NCBI RefSeq assembly: GCF_002287075.1 | Contig: NZ_NSKE01000001.1 | Span: 372,001 to 436,000 of the forward strand | Reading direction: 5' to 3' | DNA from: Fodinibius salipaludis | Lineage (GTDB): Bacteria > Bacteroidota > Rhodothermia > Balneolales > Balneolaceae | Length of the DNA: 64,000 nt | Shown: in pieces, positions 46,256-55,248 of the stretch | Layout of the letters: each line of letters starts with the position of its first letter | Position numbering within the stretch: position 1 is the stretch's first letter | Position numbers and translations under genes: made by a program | The notes under the pieces: model-generated | Database searches by the model: none | What the model saw: the letters and a program-made list of their open reading frames with translations, nothing else | What the model was told of the DNA's origin: nothing

Positions 46256-49228
46256 ATGACTACACATTTGAAAGTTTTAGCTAACAATATATTCCTGCTG
46301 ATTGTATCCAGTGCGGTATTTCTTTTTTCAACTCAATCGTGCTCGGCTTCCCAAAAAGCGACGTCCACATCACCGGCAGTGGGGAGCATACAGCAAGAAA
46401 GTGTGCTAAATAATATTGCTAAAAAAGACCTCAAGTCGACAGACGCCTCAACAGCAGCAGACCAACCCAACCAAATTGCTGACTCTGTAAATGTGGATTC
46501 ACTGCTTGCCGAAATGTCGCTGAAAGAAAAGATTGGTCAGCTATTTTTCGTTCGTGCCTATGGAAATTATAAAAGCGACGACAATGAATCCTACCAAAAA
46601 CTATTACGGCAGATACAGAATTATCATATCGGTGGACTGGTCTTCTTTAACGGAACGGTTTACGGTCAGGCAATTTTAACAAACAAACTCCAACGCGCCG
46701 CAACAATTCCCCTGTGGATTAGCCAGGATATGGAGTACGGCGCCGCCATGCGCGTTGAAGGTACAACGAGGTTTGTGCCTGCCATGGGCGTTGCCGCTAC
46801 TCAAAAACCTGAGTACGCTTACTGGATGGGGAAAGTTACCGGACAAGAAGCCAAGGCGCTGGGGGTAAATCAGGTTTTTGCTCCGGTATTAGATGTAAAC
46901 AACAATCCACTAAATCCTGTGATCAATGTGCGATCCTTTTCGGGTGATCCCGACATTGTTTCGGAGTTCGGCAACAAATTTATTGAAGGTGTGGAATCAG
47001 AAAACGTACTCTCCACAGCCAAACACTTTCCCGGCCATGGTGATACCGATATGGACTCTCACCTGTCGCTACCGGTAATTAAGTACGATTTTGCTCGCCT
47101 CGACTCTGTCGAACTCGTTCCATTCCGATCGGCTATTAACAATGGCTTAAACAGCGTTATGAGTGCCCATATTTCATTCCCTGCCATCAGCCCCGACTCT
47201 TCACTTCCTGCTACGATGGATCCTTCCATCCTTGATGGTATTCTGGCTGACAGCCTAAATTTTGACGGGCTCGTAGTCAGCGATGGGTTGGAAATGCGAG
47301 GCATCTCGTCTCACTATTCGCCCGGGCGGGCCGTCATCCAAGCGCTTAAAGCCGGTGTTGACCTTATGCTTCTAAGTCCGGATGAACTGACAGCTCTTCA
47401 CGAAATTGAGCAGGCTGTTCATACCGGCAAAATATCAGAAGAACGTATTGACAATTCCGTACGCAAACTTCTTAAATGGAAGAAACAGCAAGGACTTTTC
47501 GAAAATAAAGAAGTAGATATTGAGTCTCTAAGCGCCAATATCAGCACTCGAAAAAATCGCTTAATTGCCGATGAAATCAGTCGAAAATCACTGACACTGC
47601 TCAAAAACAATAATGATATTTTACCTATCCGGGCATCCGAATATCCCAAGGTAATGGTTGTATCAGTCTCGGATGGTAAAAGCGGCTATACCGGTTCATC
47701 CTTTGTTTCACAACTAAGAGATTACCATCCCGACGTAAGCTCTCACCTGTTGGATCAGCGTACAAGTAAAGAAGAAAAAAAGAAGATGATCCAAGATGCC
47801 CGCAAAGCGGATCTCATTATCATCGGATCATTTATTTACGTTAAATCAGGTCAGAAAGTACAGCTCAAAAATGAACAATTATCATTTTTAAAAGAATTAA
47901 CTCAGAATAAACCCTCTGTTTTAACCGCTTTTGGAAATCCCTATGTGGTTCAGGATCTGCCATATACCGATGTACAACTTTTGGCGTGGTCGGCCAACGG
48001 AGGGCAAGTTAAAAGTACGGTACCCGCACTGTTCGGCGGATCCGAAATAAGCGGACGACTTCCCATCAGTATTCCCGGCCTGTACTCTATCAATCATGGG
48101 TTGTACTTGCCACAAACAGCAGTGCGTTACGACGAACCCGAAGTTTCGGGATTATCAAGCGATTCGCTTCACAATATCGATCAAATTATGAACGAAGCCA
48201 TATTTGATTCTACCTTTCCCGGCGGCGTGGTTACCGTCGTTAAGGATGGAAATATTGCTTACCAAGAAGGATTTGGATATGAAACTTACGAAAAGCTTAA
48301 TCCAATCAAAGAGAATGCGGTTTATGACTTGGCTTCACTCACAAAAGTAACGGCTACTACAGCTGCTGTGATGAAGCTGGTCGAAGAAGACAAAATCGGC
48401 CTTGATGATAAAATTGGAAAATATATCCCTGAATTTTCAGAGGATGAAAAACAAAATATCACCGTAGAAAACTTTCTGCTTCACAATTCGGGCCTTCCTC
48501 CCTTTCGGGTCTATGTTGACTCCCTTAAATCGGAAGAGGAAATTATTGAGGCTATCAAAAATGAGCCACTGACGTATGAGACCGGTACCGACTATCGATA
48601 CAGTGATCTTGGATTTATTCTTCTCGGTGAAATTATTGAGGAAGTTTCCGGCAAGTCGCTGGATCAGTATGTGAGAGAAAAATTCTACTATCCCCTTGGG
48701 ATGTCGTCCACCTTTTTCAATCCCAAGCAGATCGGTTATCGCATGACAAATCGTATTCCACCCACCGAAATTGATACTGTCTACAGAGACACCACAATCC
48801 ATGCTGAAGCACATGATGAACGGGCCTATTTCCTCAACGGTGTTGCTGGTCATGCGGGATTATTTTCGAGCGGGAAAGACCTGGCTATCTTTTGTCAGAT
48901 GCTGCTGAATGAAGGCTGGTATGCCGGGCAGCGCTATCTGGAACCTTCAACAATACAGAAATTTACCAAGCGACAAGCAACACATTCAAATCGGGGCTAC
49001 GGATTCGACCGTAAAAGCGGAAAAAACAGCACAGCCGGATCTTTGACCAGTGAAAAAACGTTTGGTCACCTCGGCTTTACCGGTACCAGCTACTGGATTG
49101 ATCCCGAGCGTGATCTGGCAATTATCATTTTAACAAACCGAACGTATCCGTACCGATCATACGGTGAAAATATCAGCGATATACGAGCAAAAGTAGCGGA
49201 TGCGGTTGTTTCATCAATCATAGAGTAA
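46256..49228 (+). CDS. GH3 beta-N-acetylhexosaminidase fused to a serine beta-lactamase-fold hydrolase
   Basis: This 990-residue exported protein has an N-terminal signal with a lipobox-like Cys29 (STQSC). Its GH3 domain (about 80-420) has the NagZ-type His/Asp loop KHFPGHGDTDMDSH and the nucleophile Asp in VVSDGLEMRGIS. A GH3 C-terminal-like domain follows. From about residue 630 there is a class C beta-lactamase fold: SLTK with Ser694 and Lys697, YSD near 780, and GHLG near 945. Such fusions occur in Bacteroidota and are thought to act on peptidoglycan fragments. The cytidine deaminase ATG overlaps its stop (TAATG). Confidence 0.92.
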   Translation: MTTHLKVLANNIFLLIVSSAVFLFSTQSCSASQKATSTSPAVGSIQQESVLNNIAKKDLKSTDASTAADQPNQIADSVNVDSLLAEMSLKEKIGQLFFVRAYGNYKSDDNESYQKLLRQIQNYHIGGLVFFNGTVYGQAILTNKLQRAATIPLWISQDMEYGAAMRVEGTTRFVPAMGVAATQKPEYAYWMGKVTGQEAKALGVNQVFAPVLDVNNNPLNPVINVRSFSGDPDIVSEFGNKFIEGVESENVLSTAKHFPGHGDTDMDSHLSLPVIKYDFARLDSVELVPFRSAINNGLNSVMSAHISFPAISPDSSLPATMDPSILDGILADSLNFDGLVVSDGLEMRGISSHYSPGRAVIQALKAGVDLMLLSPDELTALHEIEQAVHTGKISEERIDNSVRKLLKWKKQQGLFENKEVDIESLSANISTRKNRLIADEISRKSLTLLKNNNDILPIRASEYPKVMVVSVSDGKSGYTGSSFVSQLRDYHPDVSSHLLDQRTSKEEKKKMIQDARKADLIIIGSFIYVKSGQKVQLKNEQLSFLKELTQNKPSVLTAFGNPYVVQDLPYTDVQLLAWSANGGQVKSTVPALFGGSEISGRLPISIPGLYSINHGLYLPQTAVRYDEPEVSGLSSDSLHNIDQIMNEAIFDSTFPGGVVTVVKDGNIAYQEGFGYETYEKLNPIKENAVYDLASLTKVTATTAAVMKLVEEDKIGLDDKIGKYIPEFSEDEKQNITVENFLLHNSGLPPFRVYVDSLKSEEEIIEAIKNEPLTYETGTDYRYSDLGFILLGEIIEEVSGKSLDQYVREKFYYPLGMSSTFFNPKQIGYRMTNRIPPTEIDTVYRDTTIHAEAHDERAYFLNGVAGHAGLFSSGKDLAIFCQMLLNEGWYAGQRYLEPSTIQKFTKRQATHSNRGYGFDRKSGKNSTAGSLTSEKTFGHLGFTGTSYWIDPERDLAIIILTNRTYPYRSYGENISDIRAKVADAVVSSIIE

Positions 49229-49935
49229 TGGATATTAATGACCTTTACGAGCAAAATTACGTACCCTATTCCAAAAAGGCCTCGGTGGCCGTTGTTCGCA
49301 GCAAGAACGGCAAGTGGTTCCCCGGCGTACGTATCGAAAATATTTGTTATCCGCTGAGTATCAGTGCCACGCAAAATGCACTCTTCTATTGCCTTAGCGA
49401 AGGACATGAACCCGCTGAGCTTTTTACGGATGAAATACATGCAACCATGATTCCAAGCTGGGAAAAAGAATTGGGGATTACGTCCAACCCGCTGGAAAAA
49501 GATGAGTTGCACAATATTACGTTCGATAATCCGGTTTTAGAAGCTGATCTCAACAAAATAGATAAGCTTAAAGAACTATTAGATATGGCCGTTGTCGGGG
49601 AATCGGATTTTCCGGTTTCCGCAATCGTAGAAACAGAACAGGGATATTTTACGGGGGTAAATATTGAATGTACTTCGTGGAATATGGGACTTTGCGCCGA
49701 ACGTGTTGCCATTGCAAAAGCGCTGACTTTTAGCAGTAAAAATTTAATCAGCCTTGAAATACACACCCGAAAAGGAGAATTCAGCAGCCCCTGCGGTGCC
49801 TGTCGACAGGTTATCAAAGAACACCTGCCAAAGAAACAAATTCATCTGCACCATGCCGACGATTCTGAATCCATTCATTTTAGCGAAGACCTTCTTCCCC
49901 ATAGTTTTAGTTCTTCTTCACTTTCAAACAGATAA
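49228..49935 (+). CDS. Two-module cytidine deaminase, C-terminal module active
   Basis: The 235 residues are two cytidine-deaminase modules. The first (about 8-65) keeps the fold signature (YVPYSKKASVAV, IENICYPL) but has ATQ at 47-49 in place of the Cys-Ala-Glu, so it lacks a zinc ligand and the catalytic Glu. The second has CAE at 156-158 and PCGAC at 188-192, all zinc-binding and catalytic residues. It should convert (deoxy)cytidine to (deoxy)uridine. In the well-known two-module enzyme of E. coli the active module is N-terminal. It overlaps the preceding gene by one base. Confidence 0.85.
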   Translation: MDINDLYEQNYVPYSKKASVAVVRSKNGKWFPGVRIENICYPLSISATQNALFYCLSEGHEPAELFTDEIHATMIPSWEKELGITSNPLEKDELHNITFDNPVLEADLNKIDKLKELLDMAVVGESDFPVSAIVETEQGYFTGVNIECTSWNMGLCAERVAIAKALTFSSKNLISLEIHTRKGEFSSPCGACRQVIKEHLPKKQIHLHHADDSESIHFSEDLLPHSFSSSSLSNR

Positions 49936-49950
49936 TTTTCTGATTTATAT

Positions 49951-50613
49951 ATGAAATACATAGCAGCAGTCGATTATGATCATTTAGATAACGGAGTTTT
50001 TCTAACCAGTCTGGCTCGGTCGCTTTCACAACAGCAAGGCAATGCCGACCTGCGCCCCATTATTATTCATTCCGACAGCGAATACACAGAGCGTATTATC
50101 CAGACCGGTGTTATGCGCGATGAGGCGACCATCCGCAGTATCAAGGATCTTAATAACCGGCTGGTTGCTCTTTTTGCTGATGAGGGCGTATCCGCGATAG
50201 GCATCAATCCCTACCAGCGGAACCTGATCACCCTGCAAAATGGAACGCTAAAGCTCGATCATTCTTTTTTTGATACACTACCCAGCCAATCAACGTTACT
50301 GCTCTCCACGCTTATTCAAAACGATGACAAAGATCAAATAGAGTCATTATCTCTACCACGTCTTGTAACTTTTTTACAAAAAGAGTTAGAGACCGATGAG
50401 CTATTTCTTTTTTCAAAGTCCGACGAATCGGAAATATTTACGGATAAAAAAACAGAAACAGATATAAGCTGGGATACAATGGATTCCGAATTCAGGAAAC
50501 AGCAGATTCCAGATGAGTTCAACAATTTTAACCATCCCGTAAAAATTGCGACTGCCCGCGACTTTAACCAATTACCAAATTTAGAACAAACTATTGCTAT
50601 CAACAGCAGTTAA
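49951..50613 (+). CDS. Amino-acid-kinase-superfamily-like protein
   Basis: This 220-residue protein is not clearly assigned. The segment RDEATIRSIKDLNNRLVALFADEGVSAIGIN (about 55-90; quoted in part as RSIKDLNNRLVALF) resembles the mid-region of amino-acid kinases such as acetylglutamate or glutamate 5-kinase. RPIIIHSDSEYTERII would be the substrate loop, though the Gly-rich ATP loop is not convincing. It ends with an acidic tail and a fairly polar C-terminus. It follows the cytidine deaminase by 15 bp, so the three genes may be one transcript. It could be a non-catalytic relative. Confidence 0.5.
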   Translation: MKYIAAVDYDHLDNGVFLTSLARSLSQQQGNADLRPIIIHSDSEYTERIIQTGVMRDEATIRSIKDLNNRLVALFADEGVSAIGINPYQRNLITLQNGTLKLDHSFFDTLPSQSTLLLSTLIQNDDKDQIESLSLPRLVTFLQKELETDELFLFSKSDESEIFTDKKTETDISWDTMDSEFRKQQIPDEFNNFNHPVKIATARDFNQLPNLEQTIAINSS

Positions 50614-50699
50614 AAATGAGCTTTTTCCCGAAAATCGATTATAAATCGCCACATTTTTGGCAAAAAGTCCATTTAATCAATTAAAATGCCCTTTTTTAC

Positions 50700-50728
50700 T
50701 TGACACGACAGTTCCATATACATAGATT
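50700..50728 (+). promoter_or_regulatory. Sigma-70-like promoter of the histone gene
   Basis: TTGACA at 50700-50705 and TAGATT at 50723-50728 are 17 bp apart, the spacing of the classical -35/-10 promoter. It lies about 75 bp before the histone ATG. No Bacteroidota-type TAnnTTTG box is as well placed. Confidence 0.4.
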
Positions 50729-50804
50729 CGACCATTCGATGTATTCATAGAAAAACATCGAGCGATTTTTTTAATTATTAACACTAATCAAACGGAGTCA
50801 TATA

Positions 50805-50996
50805 ATGAGCCGATACGATGAAATGAGTGAATTGTTAGATCAACTGGAACCTGACATTAATAAGTTCTACAACAAAGGAAACAAAGCTGCAGGTACCCGC
50901 GCTCGTAAAACTCTTCAAGCAATGAAGAAGAAGGCGCAAGAAATTCGAATGGAAATTCAAGAGTGGAAAAACACTGGAAAAGTCGACGAACTCTAA
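50805..50996 (+). CDS. Hc1-type histone H1-like protein
   Basis: This 63-residue protein has the Hc1 (chlamydial histone H1) form: an amphipathic helix MSRYDEMSELLDQLEPDI, the conserved FYNKGNKAAGTRARK loop, and a Lys-rich helix. The family binds DNA without sequence specificity and condenses the nucleoid; Bacteroidota-type genomes carry short copies like this one. GGAG lies about 8 nt before the ATG, one of the few Shine-Dalgarno sequences in this window. It is monocistronic, with its own promoter and terminator. Confidence 0.85.
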   Translation: MSRYDEMSELLDQLEPDINKFYNKGNKAAGTRARKTLQAMKKKAQEIRMEIQEWKNTGKVDEL

Positions 50997-51023
50997 TTTC
51001 GTCTTTCCACTTATCTAATTTCT

Positions 51024-51050
51024 AAAGGCCGCTTTTAGCGGCCTTTTTTA
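51024..51050 (+). terminator. Intrinsic terminator of the histone gene
   Basis: AAAGGCCGC and GCGGCCTTT (51024-51032 with 51038-51046) form a perfect 9-bp stem with a 5-nt loop and a T-rich tail. Confidence 0.85.
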
Positions 51051-51088
51051 TTTACTTACCATATTATTGGATAGATATTAGTGCAGAT

Positions 51089-51118
51089 AAAAAAAGCCGC
51101 AAGAGTTCATCCTGCGGC
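51089..51118 (-). terminator. Intrinsic terminator of the STAS gene
   Basis: GCCGCA (51096-51101) and TGCGGC (51113-51118) form a 6-bp GC-rich stem. The A-run at 51089-51095 is a U-tract on the minus strand. Confidence 0.75.
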
Positions 51119-51145
51119 AGCTTAAAAAATAACTATTCAATCAAT

Positions 51146-51508
51146 TTATTCCTCTTCTCCTACAGGCTCTTCTTCGTATGATTCAACAGCTTCTTCAACC
51201 GTTCTGTAACTTTTAAATACGGTTATCAGCTTAGTAACCATTAACAAACTTTCAATACGTTTGTCAGCCCCGGCAATACGCAGATCGCCGCCTGCATTAC
51301 GCATGGTAGTAAGTCCGCCAATTAAAATTCCCAACCCCGAAGAATTCATAAACTTAACATCGCTCACATCTGCTATTACTTCCTTTTTACCCTCGTCGAT
51401 TAAATCATGCAGATCTTCATTAAATTTATTGGCATCCGGACCTCCCATCAGGTTACCACTAAACTCTATCACAATGCAGTTATAACGCTCGTTTATCGAA
51501 TAATTCAT
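51146..51508 (-). CDS. STAS-domain anti-sigma factor antagonist
   Basis: This 120-residue protein is a single STAS domain of the SpoIIAA/RsbV type. Such proteins switch an anti-sigma kinase partner by phosphorylation of a conserved Ser. The site reads KFMNSSGLGIL with Ser56 and Ser57. The usual Asp before the two serines is Asn55, while the Gly after them is kept. A C-terminal acidic tail follows about residue 108. It is monocistronic with its own terminator; no anti-sigma factor or PP2C phosphatase adjoins it. Confidence 0.85.
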   Translation of the reverse strand: MNYSINERYNCIVIEFSGNLMGGPDANKFNEDLHDLIDEGKKEVIADVSDVKFMNSSGLGILIGGLTTMRNAGGDLRIAGADKRIESLLMVTKLITVFKSYRTVEEAVESYEEEPVGEEE

Positions 51509-51680
51509 AAGCTGTTTTTTCTTTTAAGTTGTCCCTCTAATTAAATATAGAGATCATAATATACAAGACTTAGCTAAGTATGCGAATTTGATCGATAAAA
51601 CTAAAATTGGCATCCTCTTAAACACAAAAATCTTTGAGATAAAACATAAATTCAACTACTCACATTTGTAAATTCCTGCC

Positions 51681-52262
51681 ATGTACAAATTTGAAAGGAA
51701 AACTGTGGAAAAAGACACATCCTACAAGTATCAACTTTACCGGCAAGAACGTCCGCTCAGCTTTACAAAGTTTTTAGAATTATTAGATCAAGAAGAAGAG
51801 TTTCGACAGTTTTATATAGATTTGTTAGCGAATATACCACTTCGCGCCTATCATTGGGAAACACCACCCGTTACAAAAAATACTGTCAATAAACCCTTTG
51901 AGTTTGTGTGTAGCCGTGCTCCCAGGATTGATTTACCTCCCGATCCGGGACCATTTCGGCAATACTTTGAGGCCGGGAAAGAGGTTGCTGTCTTTGATAA
52001 TCTGGGTGGTGATGCCAAATTAATTGCGCCTACACCAACTGATAAACAGCTGAACTATTCGCACATTGGCGTGTTTACTGAGAATGCCCCAAAAGAACAA
52101 CAGCTGGCGCTTTGGCAAACAGTGGGAGGCATAACTAAAACCCTTATTTCGAATCAACCGATCTGGCTCAACACCGCTGGCGGCGGAGTAGCATGGCTTC
52201 ATGTTCGGCTGGATTCAAATCCCAAATACTACCGGCATCATCCCTATGCCTCGACAGCTTAA
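51681..52262 (+). CDS. Hypothetical protein, DUF6940-like
   Basis: I recognise the pattern of this 193-residue protein only tentatively as DUF6940. Clues are EFVCSRAPRIDLPPDPGPF, the FDNLGGDAKLIAP segment, and a C-terminus with GGGVAWLHVRLDSNPKYYRH. It is soluble with no signal peptide. It contains several conserved-looking Asp and His residues but no motif of known chemistry. It is a single gene, convergent with the propeller operon, with only one base between the two stop codons. Confidence 0.65.
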   Translation: MYKFERKTVEKDTSYKYQLYRQERPLSFTKFLELLDQEEEFRQFYIDLLANIPLRAYHWETPPVTKNTVNKPFEFVCSRAPRIDLPPDPGPFRQYFEAGKEVAVFDNLGGDAKLIAPTPTDKQLNYSHIGVFTENAPKEQQLALWQTVGGITKTLISNQPIWLNTAGGGVAWLHVRLDSNPKYYRHHPYASTA

Positions 52263-52263
52263 T

Positions 52264-54069
52264 TTATTGTCCAATCCATTGGTAGTAGATAAGCCCCCCG
52301 CCGCGACCGCCTGAAATAAAGTCTGCTACACCGTCACCAGCAAAATCGACAAATTTAGGAGCAGCCAATCGTGGTGCTGTAATAGAAATCGGGAGCGACT
52401 CCTTTTCAAATTCAGCCTTATTCTCGGTACCGGTATTCCGATAAAATAAAAGCCCTTCGGTTTTACTTCCGACAAACAGATCCAGATCACCATCACCGTC
52501 GATATCAAACAACATAGGAGTACTTCGATGACCAACCTTAACATTGGTAAACGAATCTTTTTCGAGAACAAAATCGGTTTGCTCCCCTGTTCCCTTATTC
52601 CGATAAAAATGGATACGTCCACCTGATTCTCCCACAAAAAGATCGAGGTCACCGTCGTTATCAATGTCAGCAAGTGCAGGAGTACTGTTACTGCCCCGCT
52701 CCAACTCTACAAATGAATCCTCCACTTTCTCAAATCCATCACCGGTATTCTGATAATAAGCAATTCGCCCTTTCCAGGTCCCCAGCAGCAGATCATCAAG
52801 ACCATCGCCATTCAGATCACCCAATGCCGGCGCATAATGATAGGCACTCGGTAAATTTAACGTTCCAGACTGATGCAGAGATGGATCTTCTTTCGTACCA
52901 CGATTTTCAAACTTATATACGATCGATGATTTACGTCCACCAGGATCAATTTTATTCGCCAGCAGCAAATCAATATCACCATCGCCATCAATATCACCGG
53001 CTGCAGGAATGCTTTCATTTCCAATATCAATACTGTGCAAAAACTGTTTGCTCTGCCGATTGAATTGTCCGTTGTCATTCTGCTTATAGAAATAGAGATT
53101 CTCGGCCAGCGTCCTGCTTGCATTGTAAGCTCCGCCCAATACCCCAATCAGGAAATCCTTTTTACCGTCTTGTCCCCAATCGGCAAAAGTAGGAGCATTA
53201 TATCCGCTGGACTCTACGGGGTTGGAAGACGGAAATGGTTGTGGCTCCCCCTGAAGCTCGGGATTACTGCATGACCCCCTATTCTCGATGAGCAAAAGAC
53301 TGGGCTCAAAAAAGTCGCCCCAGAAAAGATCCTGATCACCGTCGTCATCAATATCCACAAAGGTAAGCGTATTGGCCCCGTGCATGGTCCCTACTTGTTT
53401 GACGATCTCAATCCCTTCAAATTTCCTGTTAACCAACTCAAATTGGGGTACACCACGCCCATCACGCCCTACCGATTCATAGCGGGTGATGGTGCCGTCC
53501 AGCCGGCCTACAAATAGATCCAGCTTACCATCGCAATCAATATCCGTAACATTCGGGATATTCTGCCGATCCGAAAAGATAGGCTCCCCATCAGCATCCT
53601 TTAATGTATCTGTCACTAATGTAAAATCGGGTTGCTCGGAATTGCCATCATTGCGGTAATACCGAATATAGCTGTACGGCTGCTCGGCCAGCAGATCCAT
53701 GTCGCCATCCTGATCTAAATCCGCAAAACGATACCATTCCCCAATATCGAGGTCGTGAAAACGGTCGGTTTGCCAACGCAGCTCCGAGCCCTTGTTCTCA
53801 AAAAACATGAGATCATTCGAATTCTCCTGCAAAAAGAGATCGGGGTTGCCATCATCGTTGATATCCACAAACTGTGGACGCGGAGCATTAAATCCACCTA
53901 AAAAAGGATGCTCCATCGCAGTTCCTGAACTATCATAAACCGAAAATGGAACAACTCTTCTTTCGAATTTTTCTGATTCTCCCTCCCGGCTTAACGAAGC
54001 CGTTCCGCTGCATCCACTTATCAACATAGCAATGGATACGAGTGCAAAACATAAAAATCGAGCAGCCAT
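52264..54069 (-). CDS. FG-GAP/VCBS-repeat lipoprotein
   Basis: The ATG at 54069 gives a 601-residue lipoprotein with a signal peptide ending LISGC (Cys20). A start at 54138 would overlap the preceding gene and lack a signal. The rest is a seven- or eight-bladed propeller with repeated calcium-binding loops such as DLDQDGDMDLL, DIDDDGDQDLF, DIDGDGDIDLL and DIDNDGDLDLF, at least eight in total. Such proteins sit on the outer surface and bind calcium. It is the last gene of a three-gene propeller operon, 55 bp after the YVTN-type gene. Confidence 0.85.
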   Translation of the reverse strand: MAARFLCFALVSIAMLISGCSGTASLSREGESEKFERRVVPFSVYDSSGTAMEHPFLGGFNAPRPQFVDINDDGNPDLFLQENSNDLMFFENKGSELRWQTDRFHDLDIGEWYRFADLDQDGDMDLLAEQPYSYIRYYRNDGNSEQPDFTLVTDTLKDADGEPIFSDRQNIPNVTDIDCDGKLDLFVGRLDGTITRYESVGRDGRGVPQFELVNRKFEGIEIVKQVGTMHGANTLTFVDIDDDGDQDLFWGDFFEPSLLLIENRGSCSNPELQGEPQPFPSSNPVESSGYNAPTFADWGQDGKKDFLIGVLGGAYNASRTLAENLYFYKQNDNGQFNRQSKQFLHSIDIGNESIPAAGDIDGDGDIDLLLANKIDPGGRKSSIVYKFENRGTKEDPSLHQSGTLNLPSAYHYAPALGDLNGDGLDDLLLGTWKGRIAYYQNTGDGFEKVEDSFVELERGSNSTPALADIDNDGDLDLFVGESGGRIHFYRNKGTGEQTDFVLEKDSFTNVKVGHRSTPMLFDIDGDGDLDLFVGSKTEGLLFYRNTGTENKAEFEKESLPISITAPRLAAPKFVDFAGDGVADFISGGRGGGLIYYQWIGQ

Positions 54070-54124
54070 TATCTCTTTGTCAGTTAAATTGGGTTCAGCC
54101 GTCAGTTCTTCACCAAAAACAAAC

Positions 54125-55219
54125 TTACCAACGAGCATTCGTTCCTATTCCGGATGGATATGCACCAACCTCAATCACTTTCTCAATTTCATTCGTTTTG
54201 GTATCAATCACAGTGACTGTCCCGTTGGGATCGCCTGACGCTGACGTGCCTTCTGATTCAAATGTTCCCTTTCTATTATTATTCGAGATGTAGAGGTATC
54301 TTCCATCAGCTGACATCGCACTTCCATGGGGCTGAGCCAACCCATTTCCTTTAATAACCGCATAAACGGAACGCGATTTCATATCTACCACTGTAATGGT
54401 ATGGGCCCCCTTATTACCGAAATAGACGTAGTTGCCGTCGGGTGTAAAAACCGGGTGCCAGGGCTGTGCATTTACACCAATACTTTCAGTGAGTTTAGGG
54501 GATTCTGGATTACTGATATCAAAAAACAGCAACTTACTTGAGATCTGTCCCGTTACCACCATGGTATCGCCATCTGGCGAAATTGCAAAATTAACAAATA
54601 CGTGCGTATCTCCATCCACCGTAGTGAGCTCCGTTTCTTCAGTCTCGTTGTTAAGTGAAAGGATCTGATTCTCAGCTAAACTTGCAATAAAAGTCCAGCT
54701 GCCGTCTGATGCCGCAGCAATCGCATGGGGACGTGCAAAAAAGGTAGGCACTTTTTTCTGCATCGTCATATCCGATCGGTTAATGATTCCGATACTTTGC
54801 GGGGGATTTACAGCACTCATCGATCGTCCGACAATCAATTGGTCACGAGTGGGATGCAAAGCCAGCAATCCGGGCACCTCCATCTCCGCCTGACCGACCA
54901 GTTCATTATCCCGATTAAATTTTAGCACTCGATTTTCACCAATCAACGTAACATACCAGAACGAGCCGTCCGGCTCGGCAACGGTATGATGCGGTTTGGC
55001 ATTAGCCGAAAACCCTAATTCCTGGAGATCAATGTGGTCTACAATTTCATTGCTTTCAACATTGATCACGGATAACATTGCTTCTCCCTGATTACAAACA
55101 TAGATCCGCTGGTTTTCTTCGCTCGTATCACTTTGGCCAAAGGTAGATATGGCAGAAAATCCAACAAAAAGCAGAGAAACAAACAGAATCTTTAGCGAAA
55201 AAACGATCTTATTTCGCAT
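54125..55219 (-). CDS. Exported YVTN-type beta-propeller protein
   Basis: This 364-residue protein begins with a signal peptide (about 1-28). Six or seven repeats of about 45 residues follow, such as IYVCNQGEAMLSVINV, FIASLAENQILSLN and VYFGNKGAHTITVVDM. They are typical of YncE/YVTN family surface or periplasmic propellers. No enzyme motif, lipobox or C-terminal sorting domain is seen. It lies between the two FG-GAP-containing proteins (gaps of 29 and 55 bp), which suggests joint expression. The ligand is unknown. Confidence 0.85.
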   Translation of the reverse strand: MRNKIVFSLKILFVSLLFVGFSAISTFGQSDTSEENQRIYVCNQGEAMLSVINVESNEIVDHIDLQELGFSANAKPHHTVAEPDGSFWYVTLIGENRVLKFNRDNELVGQAEMEVPGLLALHPTRDQLIVGRSMSAVNPPQSIGIINRSDMTMQKKVPTFFARPHAIAAASDGSWTFIASLAENQILSLNNETEETELTTVDGDTHVFVNFAISPDGDTMVVTGQISSKLLFFDISNPESPKLTESIGVNAQPWHPVFTPDGNYVYFGNKGAHTITVVDMKSRSVYAVIKGNGLAQPHGSAMSADGRYLYISNNNRKGTFESEGTSASGDPNGTVTVIDTKTNEIEKVIEVGAYPSGIGTNARW

Positions 55220-55248
55220 TACAATATAATTTTTTGAGTTATAAAAGA

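Noticed and set aside
49386-49817. 143-codon minus-strand frame opposite the cytidine deaminase
   Set aside because: Shadow of a gene whose active-site motifs are clear on the plus strand.
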